Assembly: GCA_017470645.1 (NCBI GenBank)
Contig: JAFUYJ010000021.1
Span: forward strand, 1-64,000
Direction of reading: 5' to 3'
DNA: 64,000 bases
From: Clostridia bacterium
GTDB taxonomy: Bacteria; Bacillota; Clostridia; TANB77; CAG-508
Shown in pieces: positions 8,520-15,781 of this stretch. A program made the translations under genes and the position numbers. The notes below the pieces were generated by a model. That model saw nothing but the letters and a program-made list of their open reading frames with translations. It searched no databases and was not told the origin of the DNA. Within the stretch, counting starts at the first letter, position 1; every line of letters begins with the position of its first letter.

Positions 8520-8548
8520 ATTATACCACATTATGAATACTTTGTCTA
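8520..8548 (-). promoter_or_regulatory. promoter of the SleB-like hydrolase gene
   Basis: Minus-strand TAGACA, 17-bp spacer, TATAAT. The 5' UTR is about 90 bases and ends in AGAAAGG before the ATG. Confidence 0.72.
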
Positions 8549-8561
8549 CAATAGCAAAAGA

Positions 8562-8594
8562 AAAATCCCCCAGCCTAGTAAGCCGGGGGATTTT
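8562..8594 (-). terminator. strong GC-rich terminator of the 3D-domain gene
   Basis: AAAATCCCCC and GGGGGATTTT pair around a loop with further pairing (GGC/GCC). Ts follow on the minus strand. It separates two adjacent foreign-type genes into independent transcripts. Confidence 0.88.
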
Positions 8595-8641
8595 CTACAG
8601 ATTGCAGATTTCGTTTTTGTTGTCCTTAACTCAGTTAGATA

Positions 8642-9562
8642 TTACCATGTAGTAGCAATATCTACCTGATATGCATTACCATATGCGAACGTTCCTGTAT
8701 CACACACGATAGCTGTACCTAAAGACGTCTCAACTAAGCTGCCTCTAGGACGAATATCAAGACTTGCGGCGCACATTATATAGTCACCGAACATCTTGCA
8801 TCCGTCATCTCGAACCCAATAAGAATAGTTATATCCCATAGAATTCATTATGCTTATTACGCCAGACATATCTAAGTTATAGTATGTCTCTTTACCAGAT
8901 GGACCTTGTACGGTTCCAGCTGATGCAGTAAGTACAGGTCCGCTGTAAGTATATGTATAAGTGTCTTCTGTACAAGACTGCTCTTCATAATACTCTTCAG
9001 CTTCAACGTACTCTTCGTAGTATACTGGTTCCTCGCTAAATGATTCTTCGATTTGTGCATCGATTTGTTCATCAGCCGGTGAAGAATTTTCTACTACAGA
9101 CTCTGTAACTTCAGATACTATCTCAGCGTTTTTGGCATTTTCTGAATTACTAAGGATTACTTCCTCAGTAGGTTCCTGAATGAAGAATTGGTCTTCTTCA
9201 ATCCATGTCTGAGAGTTTTCTACAGCAGTTGTTAATTCTGACCGAATTTCACTGCTAGCGTTTTGCAAGTCTTCAATACTTGCACTTGTGGTTGCGTTGC
9301 TTTTAACAGTATCTGTAACATAGTATACAGTTCCATCAACTGCCTCAACAACATTGCTTATGGTTTCTTCCATCTGTTCTACACTAATCTGCTTTTTCTC
9401 TGTATTCATTGCCTGTGTTTTTTTCTCTGTGGCAGAAGCGGTTAGGCTTATGATTGGGCTTAGCACTGTCGTAAAGACCATATTCAGGAATATTACCCAA
9501 AGTATGATTCTGTCCTTCCGCGACAACGTTGCTCCATCATTTCCTCTACTGTTCTGCTGCAT
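8642..9562 (-). CDS. secreted 3D (double-psi beta-barrel) domain protein
   Basis: Probable cell-surface protein of 306 residues. An N-terminal hydrophobic anchor or signal spans about residues 20-45. A long low-complexity acidic, Glu/Thr/Ser-rich region (45-205) follows. The C-terminal domain reads SGPVLTASAGTVQGPSGKETYYNLDM, then DYIMCAASLDIRPRGSLVETSLGTAIVCDTG and YQVDIATTW. The order of GTAIVCDTG and the terminal Asp-containing strand matches the 3D domain of resuscitation-promoting and lytic proteins, although the canonical triple-Asp set is only partly visible. GC is high and CGG encodes Arg 16 (S-R-K). It has its own promoter and terminator. Confidence 0.75.
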   Translation of the reverse strand: MQQNSRGNDGATLSRKDRIILWVIFLNMVFTTVLSPIISLTASATEKKTQAMNTEKKQISVEQMEETISNVVEAVDGTVYYVTDTVKSNATTSASIEDLQNASSEIRSELTTAVENSQTWIEEDQFFIQEPTEEVILSNSENAKNAEIVSEVTESVVENSSPADEQIDAQIEESFSEEPVYYEEYVEAEEYYEEQSCTEDTYTYTYSGPVLTASAGTVQGPSGKETYYNLDMSGVISIMNSMGYNYSYWVRDDGCKMFGDYIMCAASLDIRPRGSLVETSLGTAIVCDTGTFAYGNAYQVDIATTW

Positions 9563-9654
9563 AGTTTAACACAACCTTTCCTTTACATCCTTATTATTAT
9601 GTTTAGGATGTAAAATATATGAATTTTATGCACCGTTTTTGGTACATGCTAAAT

Positions 9655-9683
9655 ATTATAACACATTTTTTTGCAGATGTCTA
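9655..9683 (-). promoter_or_regulatory. promoter of the 3D-domain gene
   Basis: Minus-strand TAGACA, 17-bp spacer, TATAAT, about 90 bases of leader, then GGAAAGG ahead of the ATG. Confidence 0.72.
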
Positions 9684-9724
9684 CCTAATTCAAAATATTT
9701 TATGTAAATTATATATCAGTATAT

Positions 9725-9752
9725 GAAAAAAAGGCTACATTATCTGTAGCCT
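9725..9752 (-). terminator. terminator downstream of ackA
   Basis: AGGCTACA / TGTAGCCT hairpin followed on the minus strand by a run of seven Ts. Confidence 0.85.
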
Positions 9753-9780
9753 CTAACATAAACATAAGGTATTATTTATA

Positions 9781-10974
9781 TTATTTTTGAACTAACTTCA
9801 TAGTTTCTCTAGCAATAACCAACTCTTCATTAGTAGGAATAACCCAAACATTAATTTTAGAATCAGGAGCGGAAATTTTAATTTCTTCGCCTCTAATTAA
9901 ATTTTTCTCTTCATCTAATTTAACACCTAAGAACTCCAATTTCTTACATATACCGCTTCTTCTCTTAAATTGATTTTCACCAACACCTGCTGTAAACACA
10001 ATGTTATCAACACCACCTAAAGAAACCATATATCTAGCTATGAATTGAGCTATATTTAAATCATATGCTTTTAATGCTAACTCAGCTCTTTTGCTACCAT
10101 TATTCTTAGCAGCCTCAATATCTCTAACATCAGGAGCTTCTCCGGAAATACCAGCCATACCAGATTCTTTATTTAAAATTCTATCCATTTCTTCAGGACT
10201 AATATTTTCCTTTTTCATTAAATATGTTACTATAGAAGGGTCTAAATCACCACTTCTAGCACACATCATAATACCACCAAGAGGAGTTAATCCCATACTA
10301 GTATCAACTGACTTACCACCTTCAACAGCGCACAAACTAGCACCTTGACCTAAATGGCATACTATAGTTTTTAATTCTTCAACTGGTTTATTTTCAAGTT
10401 CTGCAACCCTTTGAGAAACATAATAATGAGATGTACCATGGAAACCATATTTACGAATCTTATACTCTCTATAATAATGATAAGGTATAGGATACAAATA
10501 TCTTTCTTCTGGAATTGTTTTATGGAATCCATTATCAAATACAGCAACACATGGAGTATTTGGCATTAAGCTCTTACAAGCTTCCATTCCCATTGCAGCA
10601 GCCATATTGTGAACAGGTGCTAAATCTGCAATTTCTTTAATTCCACTAATTACACTATCGTCTATAATAACAGGGTCTGCATATCTTTCAGCCCCTTGAA
10701 CAACTCTGTGTCCTACAGCATTTATTTCATCTAAACTATTTATTACTTTATAATCAGCTTCTGTTAATTGTTTAATAATAAACTCTAAAGCTTCCTTATG
10801 AGAAGGAACAAAATTTTCAATAACATATTTTTCTCCATTAACTTTATGAGTAATAAAAGCTTTAGGATCTCCAATTCTTTCGTAATTTCCTTTAGCAATT
10901 ACTTCTTCATTTTCCATATCAATTAATTGATATTTTAAAGAAGAACTACCACTGTTTAATACTAATACTTTCAT
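9781..10974 (-). CDS. ackA: acetate kinase (copy 1)
   Basis: Acetyl phosphate plus ADP to acetate plus ATP, the energy-yielding last step of acetate fermentation. Full-length (397 residues). Family motifs include LVLNSGSSSLKYQLID at the N-terminus, GHRVVQGAE, FDNGFHKTIPE, YGFHGTSHYYVS, HLGQGAS, DTSMGLTPLGGIMM, GDLDPS and FTAGVGENQ. It sits downstream of a second ackA and pta in the same orientation, separated from the other ackA by a long palindromic element, so it may be expressed independently. Starts behind GAAAGGAAG. Confidence 0.97.
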   Translation of the reverse strand: MKVLVLNSGSSSLKYQLIDMENEEVIAKGNYERIGDPKAFITHKVNGEKYVIENFVPSHKEALEFIIKQLTEADYKVINSLDEINAVGHRVVQGAERYADPVIIDDSVISGIKEIADLAPVHNMAAAMGMEACKSLMPNTPCVAVFDNGFHKTIPEERYLYPIPYHYYREYKIRKYGFHGTSHYYVSQRVAELENKPVEELKTIVCHLGQGASLCAVEGGKSVDTSMGLTPLGGIMMCARSGDLDPSIVTYLMKKENISPEEMDRILNKESGMAGISGEAPDVRDIEAAKNNGSKRAELALKAYDLNIAQFIARYMVSLGGVDNIVFTAGVGENQFKRRSGICKKLEFLGVKLDEEKNLIRGEEIKISAPDSKINVWVIPTNEELVIARETMKLVQK

Positions 10975-11065
10975 ATTTAAACTTCCTTTCTAAATAAAAT
11001 CATCTTATTTATATCACACAAACCACCGAGTTTGCAATAATATCTATATCATAAACCATAGAGTA

Positions 11066-11275
11066 GTCAAAATTTAAAATTATGTATGAGCAGAAAATAT
11101 ATTAACAACGAAGTACGAAGCGCGCAGTTTGGCACGTTTTAGTATAACCGATAAAAGGAGCAAAAAACAAAAAACATCATCACACTAAAACTCCTTTTAT
11201 CTTATACTAAAACCGGCCAGTAAGCTTACGGAGTGTTAATATATTATCTGCGATTACATAATTTTAAATTTTGAC
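11066..11275. repeat. 210-bp nested palindromic element (copy 1)
   Basis: Concentric inverted repeats fill almost the whole gap between the two ackA genes. The 21-bp outer arms (11066-11086 and 11255-11275) are perfectly complementary. Then come CAGA/TCTG, the arms AATATATTAACA / TGTTAATATATT (perfect), an asymmetric internal loop containing GCGCGCAGTTTGGC on one side and GCCAG-AAG-ACGGA on the other, and inner arms GTTTTAGTATAA / TTATACTAAAAC and ATAAAAGGAG / CTCCTTTTAT. A 30-base A-rich terminal loop closes it. The core from AATATATTAACA to TGTTAATATATT is related in sequence to the element at 38.3 kb. Confidence 0.85.
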
Positions 11276-11289
11276 GGCCAATTGCAAAC

Positions 11290-12483
11290 CTAAGCCATCT
11301 TACTCTTCACATCCCTTGCAATTAATAACTCCTCATTAGTAGGCACAACAAATACCTCCACAGAAGATTCAGGAGCCGAAATTTTACCCTCAGAATTAAC
11401 ATACAAGTTATTTGCTTCCTCATCTAATTTAACTCCTAAAAACGCCAAATAATCACAAATTCTCTTTCTTTCCTTAGCATCTTTTTCTCCGATTCCAGCA
11501 GTAAATGTAATTATATCAACACCACCCATAGAAACCATGTATTTAGCTATGAATTGTGCAACATTATATGAAAAATTATCTATTGCAAGTATAGCATTGT
11601 GGTTCCCTTCAACAGCTTCTGCTTCGATATCTCTAAAATCTACAGATACTTCAGAAATTCCATATGTACCAGATTTCTTATTTAAAATCTCATCCATTTC
11701 ATCAGGTGTATGATTTCTTCTCTTAGCAATATACGTTGCAACAGAAGGATCAATATCTCCGCTTCTAGTTCCCATAGGAATACCACCAAGAGGAGTGAAT
11801 CCCATACTAGTATCTACTGACTTACCATTCTTAATAGCACATATACTAGCGCCTTGACCTAAGTGACAGTTAATAATCTTTAAATCTTCAATTGGTTTGT
11901 TTACAAGTTCAGCTGCTCTATTAGCAACGAATTGATGTGATATACCATGGAAACCATATCTACGAATTTTATATTTTTCATAATACTTATATGGTATAGG
12001 ATATATATAACTCTCTTCAGGAATTGTCTTATGGAATCCTGTATCAAAACATGCTACATTCAATTTACCAGGCATAACATTTAAACAAGCCTCCATTCCA
12101 GAAACAGCTGCAGGGTTATGTAGTGGAGCCAAATCTATTATAGATTTTAATCCTTCCAAAACCTCAGGTGTAATTATAACTGGATCTGTATATTTTTCTC
12201 CTCCGTGAACTACTCTATGACCTATAGCATCAATTTCATCTACTGATTTTATAACACCATATTCGTCACTTAATAGTCTTGCTAAAACAAATCTAATAGC
12301 TTTTTCATGATTTGAAACAGGACGTTCAAATTTATGCTTTTCTTCTCCAACTTTATGTGTTAGAAAAGAATTATTTTGTCCAATACGTTCAAAATTTCCT
12401 TTTGCCAAAACCTCTTCTGTTTCCATTTCAATTAATTGATATTTAAGTGATGAGCTACCACTGTTTAGTACTAGTATTTTCAT
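11290..12483 (-). CDS. ackA: acetate kinase (copy 2)
   Basis: Second acetate kinase paralogue, 397 residues, clearly diverged from copy 1 (different C-terminal third, and FDTGFHKTIPE instead of FDNGFHKTIPE). Catalytic and nucleotide-binding motifs are intact: LNSGSSSLKYQLIE, GHRVVHGGEKY, YGFHGISHQFVA, HLGQGAS, DTSMGFTPLGGIPMGTRSGDIDPS and FTAGIGEKD. I use ATG 12483 because an AAAGGATT ribosome binding site fits it; an upstream in-frame TTG is less likely. The gene lies 19 bases downstream of the nucleoside kinase gene, so pta, the kinase and this ackA may be one operon. Tandem ackA genes are unusual. Confidence 0.96.
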   Translation of the reverse strand: MKILVLNSGSSSLKYQLIEMETEEVLAKGNFERIGQNNSFLTHKVGEEKHKFERPVSNHEKAIRFVLARLLSDEYGVIKSVDEIDAIGHRVVHGGEKYTDPVIITPEVLEGLKSIIDLAPLHNPAAVSGMEACLNVMPGKLNVACFDTGFHKTIPEESYIYPIPYKYYEKYKIRRYGFHGISHQFVANRAAELVNKPIEDLKIINCHLGQGASICAIKNGKSVDTSMGFTPLGGIPMGTRSGDIDPSVATYIAKRRNHTPDEMDEILNKKSGTYGISEVSVDFRDIEAEAVEGNHNAILAIDNFSYNVAQFIAKYMVSMGGVDIITFTAGIGEKDAKERKRICDYLAFLGVKLDEEANNLYVNSEGKISAPESSVEVFVVPTNEELLIARDVKSKMA

Positions 12484-12502
12484 TCTATTCAATCCTTTCT
12501 AT

Positions 12503-13078
12503 TTAAATGTTTAATATACTTCTTAATTCATCTTGTGTTTCTGATAAATCTTTTGCATTATTTATTTTATATACCTTAATATTAGGGTATTTTTCCTTAA
12601 TCTCATCAGCCATTTTTAAATATTCACGTTGTTGTAACACACTATTATCACGGCTAAATTTAGCATAGGCTGGTTCAACTTTACCATCTCTTTTTAATCT
12701 TTCCTCATATAAATTTTCATCTTCAAGATATACAGTGATATAGTAAATATCAAAATCTAGCTTACTAAATTGTTCTAATAAATCATTATATACTTCTGTA
12801 AAAGAATATTCTTTTTTACCTAATCTACAATAGTTTTCTTCAGTAAAGAATGTTCTATCAAATAGTAAGTTGATATCTAGATTCTCCATTTTCTTCATAT
12901 ACTCTAATAAGTCATAATACATTTTCTTGTTTTTTTCTAATCCAGTTGGCGTAGAATCACTTATTCCACTTAATCTGTATAGATTAGTATGTTTTACCAC
13001 ATTTCTTAAAAAATCAGTTGTAGTTGTTTTTCCTGCTCCTTGAGCACCCTCTACTATAATAAGTTTAGATTTTGCCAT
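12503..13078 (-). CDS. deoxynucleoside/thymidylate kinase-like P-loop kinase
   Basis: A 191-residue kinase with Walker A VEGAQGAGKTTTT at the N-terminus, the DRTFFTEENYCR segment (equivalent of the DR(S/T) substrate-binding motif) near residue 75, and a lid-type Arg-rich stretch around ERLKRDGK. The length and the order of motifs fit the deoxynucleoside kinase/dTMP kinase superfamily. The substrate cannot be read from the sequence. It lies between pta and the second ackA, in the same direction with short spacing, so it is probably co-transcribed. Confidence 0.75.
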   Translation of the reverse strand: MAKSKLIIVEGAQGAGKTTTTDFLRNVVKHTNLYRLSGISDSTPTGLEKNKKMYYDLLEYMKKMENLDINLLFDRTFFTEENYCRLGKKEYSFTEVYNDLLEQFSKLDFDIYYITVYLEDENLYEERLKRDGKVEPAYAKFSRDNSVLQQREYLKMADEIKEKYPNIKVYKINNAKDLSETQDELRSILNI

Positions 13079-13107
13079 CTTTACTACTTCCTTTCTTTTT
13101 ATATTAA

Positions 13108-13115
13108 GGACGGTC
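13108..13115 (+). repeat. GGACGGTC-type short dispersed repeat (remnant)
   Basis: GGACGGTC followed by a T-run in the pta-kinase spacer. It is one of four places in this window with this signature (also near 33656, 39965 and 49916). Confidence 0.45.
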
Positions 13116-13159
13116 TTTTTTATTGTTTCTCAATAACCTGTATCCTTATAAATTAGTTT

Positions 13160-14158
13160 TTATTGGTTTTGTGCTTGAACAGCTGTAATTGCAACAACTC
13201 CTGCTATATCTTCTGCTGAACATCCTCTTGATAAATCATTAACAGGTTTTGCAATTCCTTGGCATAATGGGCCATATGCTTCTGCTTTTGCTAAACGTTG
13301 TACTAATTTATATCCTATATTTCCTGCATCTAAATCAGGGAATATTAATGTATTTGCTTTTCCTTGTACAGGACTTTCTGGAGCTTTAGAAGCGGCTATT
13401 TCTGGTATAATTGCAGCATCTGATTGTAATTCTCCATCACATATTAAATCAGGTGCTTTTTCTTTTAATAGTTTTGTTGCTTCTACAACTTTATCTGTTA
13501 AAGGTGAGTGTGCACTTCCATATGTTGAGTATGATAGCATTGCAACCTTTGGTTCGCTACCAACTAATTGCTTGAAGCTATTTGCTGATGATATAGCTAT
13601 TTCAGATAATGCATCCGCATCTGGGTATTCATTTAATCCGCTATCTGAAAATACAAATATACCATTTTCTCCATATTCACAATCAGGTACTACCATCACG
13701 AAGAATGCTGATACCAATTTTGTTCCAGGTGCTGTTTTAAGAATTTGTAATGCTGGTCTTAATGTATCTGATGTAGAATGACATGCTCCTGATACTAAAC
13801 CATCTGCATCTCCATTCTTTACCATCATCATTCCGAAATATGTTTCTTCTTTTAATGTTTCTCTTGCTTTTTCAGGAGTCATTCCTTTTGCTTTTCTTAA
13901 TTCATAAAAATTTTGAACATATGTTTTGTATTTTTCACTTTCTATTGGATTTATTATTGTTGCTTTTGATATGTCTAAACCATTCGCACTTGCCATTTCT
14001 TCTATTTGGGCTTTATCTCCTAGTATTATTAGATTTGCATAACCTTCTTTTTGAACTATAGAAGCGGCTTTAATTGTTCGTATATCGCTTCCTTCTGGCA
14101 AGACTATAGTTTTTATCTCTTTTCTTGCTTTTTCTTTAATTGTTTCAATAAATGACAT
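13160..14158 (-). CDS. pta: phosphate acetyltransferase
   Basis: Converts acetyl-CoA and phosphate to acetyl phosphate, feeding acetate kinase. The 332 residues are the normal short form. Typical segments are TIVLPEGSDIRTIKAA, DGLVSGACHSTSDTLRPALQILKT, FSDSGLNEYPDADALSEIAISSA, AMLSYSTYGSA, DGELQSDAAI and NTLIFPDLDAGNIGYKLVQRL. First gene of the probable pta-kinase-ackA unit, with a good AAGGAGG ribosome binding site. Confidence 0.97.
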   Translation of the reverse strand: MSFIETIKEKARKEIKTIVLPEGSDIRTIKAASIVQKEGYANLIILGDKAQIEEMASANGLDISKATIINPIESEKYKTYVQNFYELRKAKGMTPEKARETLKEETYFGMMMVKNGDADGLVSGACHSTSDTLRPALQILKTAPGTKLVSAFFVMVVPDCEYGENGIFVFSDSGLNEYPDADALSEIAISSANSFKQLVGSEPKVAMLSYSTYGSAHSPLTDKVVEATKLLKEKAPDLICDGELQSDAAIIPEIAASKAPESPVQGKANTLIFPDLDAGNIGYKLVQRLAKAEAYGPLCQGIAKPVNDLSRGCSAEDIAGVVAITAVQAQNQ

Positions 14159-14287
14159 ATAAATTCCTCCTTATAAATCATAATGACAAACTCATTATAT
14201 TAGGAAATTGAAAAAAGCACAAGGATTTTGACAAATTTTTTTAAATTTAAAGCTAATCTTTGTTTCTAGGTAAGAGATTTGAATTCC

Positions 14288-14316
14288 TTGCGTTTTATGT
14301 AAAATTATGATATAAT
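14288..14316 (+). promoter_or_regulatory. promoter of the small Cys-rich gene
   Basis: TTGCGT, 17-bp spacer, TATAAT on the plus strand, about 50 bases ahead of the AGAAAGGGG ribosome binding site. Confidence 0.78.
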
Positions 14317-14367
14317 TATTTGTACATTCGGAATTACTTCAAATTATATTCAGAAAGGGGTCCTATT

Positions 14368-14631
14368 ATGGAATTCAGACCAGTAAATGCTGACTTATTA
14401 ATCACTTGTGCTTCTACCGAGCGCTGCAACAGCTGTCCTTTACGGATAGGTTGTCCCATTCGCCACACATTCTACGAAGGTGATATCAAAGTAGAAATTT
14501 CATTGCAACGTGCTGAAATACGTCTTAGCAAATTCGTAGGTGAAGAAGTAGCTTTCAGGCGCAGTGATCGGTTTAGGCAGAAAATCCTCTGTGAAAGAGG
14601 CGAGCATCCTGATGGATACTCATACATCTGA
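14368..14631 (+). CDS. small Cys-rich protein, foreign-type gene
   Basis: An 87-residue protein of unknown family. Four clustered cysteines near the N-terminus (CASTERCNSCPLRIGC) suggest a bound zinc ion or iron-sulfur cluster. The rest is charged, with FRRSDRFRQK near the C-terminus. Start chosen at ATG 14368 for its AGAAAGGGG ribosome binding site; the frame is open upstream to 14320 without one. Higher GC than its neighbours, and CGG read as Arg twice (L-R-I and D-R-F). It forms a complete promoter-gene-terminator unit inserted between divergent host promoters. Confidence 0.7.
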   Translation: MEFRPVNADLLITCASTERCNSCPLRIGCPIRHTFYEGDIKVEISLQRAEIRLSKFVGEEVAFRRSDRFRQKILCERGEHPDGYSYI

Positions 14632-14637
14632 ATGTAA

Positions 14638-14668
14638 AATAACCCGACAGTTGTCGGGTTATTTATTT
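14638..14668. terminator. bidirectional terminator
   Basis: Perfect stem AATAACCCGAC / GTCGGGTTATT with loop AGTT. T-rich sequence follows on both strands. It serves the Cys-rich gene (plus) and the pentapeptide gene (minus). Confidence 0.9.
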
Positions 14669-15351
14669 TATTTTACAACTATTCCTAATAATTTAGATAA
14701 TTCCATTGCTTGGTATTCATCTACTATTATTCCTCTTAAATCCTGTGGCAATACTACAATACCTGTTATATCACAAGTAGAAAAATCAATACCACTTAAA
14801 TTGGTTTTATATAGTTGAATTCCTATTAAGTTAGAATACTGAAATTGTACTTTCTTTAACAATGCTTCTTGTATACTTGCATTTGATAATTTACTATTTA
14901 TAAATGTTGTAGTTTGCAAGTTTGTTAATGCAAAATTTGCATATGATGCATTACAATTATCAAAGTAAGTATTTTGCATATATGTGTGTGTAAAGTTACA
15001 TCCAACTACTTTACAATTTTTGAATGTTACTCTAATAAAATTACATTCACTAAAATCCGTGTTTGAAAAATCACATCCTTCAAATGTTACATCTACAAAT
15101 GTTACTTTATTGAATCTTGCATTTAGGCATATTGAATCTGTAAATTCACATGTATTAAATTCAAAGTTGTTTGTATCTATATGTGCTTCATAACATCCTT
15201 TAAACTTTAATCCTTTTATATCTGACATATTTGCTTTTGCTTGATTTATTACTTTTTCTAGGCAGTTACATTCAGGTAACTCATATGAGTTTACTGCATA
15301 TATTTTATTATTGCTAGTACTATTCATTCTATAATCTACCCAATCATCCAT
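14668..15351 (-). CDS. pentapeptide-repeat protein
   Basis: A 227-residue protein whose middle (about residues 45-195) is made of A(D/N)LXX-like pentapeptides, for example CDFSNTDFSECNFIRVTFKNC and SYANFALTNLQTTTFINSKL. These fold into a right-handed quadrilateral beta-helix. Some family members shield DNA gyrase; many have no known role. There is no signal peptide. It stands alone, with AT-rich spacer upstream. Confidence 0.88.
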   Translation of the reverse strand: MDDWVDYRMNSTSNNKIYAVNSYELPECNCLEKVINQAKANMSDIKGLKFKGCYEAHIDTNNFEFNTCEFTDSICLNARFNKVTFVDVTFEGCDFSNTDFSECNFIRVTFKNCKVVGCNFTHTYMQNTYFDNCNASYANFALTNLQTTTFINSKLSNASIQEALLKKVQFQYSNLIGIQLYKTNLSGIDFSTCDITGIVVLPQDLRGIIVDEYQAMELSKLLGIVVK

Positions 15352-15590
15352 ATTTTACTTCCTCGTCTTTCAATAAATTATTCTATTGTATCTTATTATT
15401 TTTGTTTTTTCTTTTTAAAATTTGATATGAAAAAATTTTCACTTCTATAATAGACAATTCTATTAAAATATAACTTTTTATTTTAGTCAATATTATTTAA
15501 AAATATTTTTTCTTTATTTTCTATTTTTATGTATATTTTATTTATAATTTTCACATAATATTTTTGAGAAATCGATTGGAGGTGTTTCTT

Positions 15591-15692
15591 ATGTCAGAAA
15601 ATAAAAATAATAAAAATAACCAAAATAACAATAAAAACAAGAATAATAACAATAATAAAAATAATCAAAACAACAACAGAAATTGTGACTAG
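15591..15692 (-). other. antisense side of the Asn/Lys-rich mini-gene: no feature
   Basis: The minus strand across this interval has no credible gene. The coding strand is plus; see the next entry. Confidence 0.3.
15591..15692 (+). CDS. 33-residue Asn/Lys-rich micro-protein
   Basis: A short frame with an excellent ribosome binding site (GGAGGTG, about 9 bases before ATG). The protein is almost entirely Asn, Lys and Gln and ends RNCD. Low-complexity hydrophilic proteins of this size are known among spore coat and core proteins in Clostridia, but no family can be assigned. A perfect terminator follows 30 bases after the stop. The signal-to-terminator layout makes it likely to be real despite its length. 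Confidence 0.6.
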   Translation: MSENKNNKNNQNNNKNKNNNNNKNNQNNNRNCD

Positions 15693-15720
15693 TTTGAATA
15701 TATCAATACTGAATATATTA

Positions 15721-15763
15721 ATAAAAGAAGCGGAATTATTATTTTTCGCTTCTTTTATATTAT
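15721..15763. terminator. terminator containing an AGAAGCGG octamer
   Basis: Perfect stem ATAAAAGAAGCG / CGCTTCTTTTAT around an A/T loop, ending the micro-gene on the plus strand. The 5' arm includes AGAAGCGG. Confidence 0.82.
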
Positions 15764-15781
15764 GCTAATTAATAAATATTT

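Noticed and set aside
11148..11190. Short frame MMFFVFCSFYRLY inside the loop of the palindrome at 11.1 kb
   Set aside because: The apparent ribosome binding site is one arm of the hairpin, so the frame is probably a coincidence of the palindrome.
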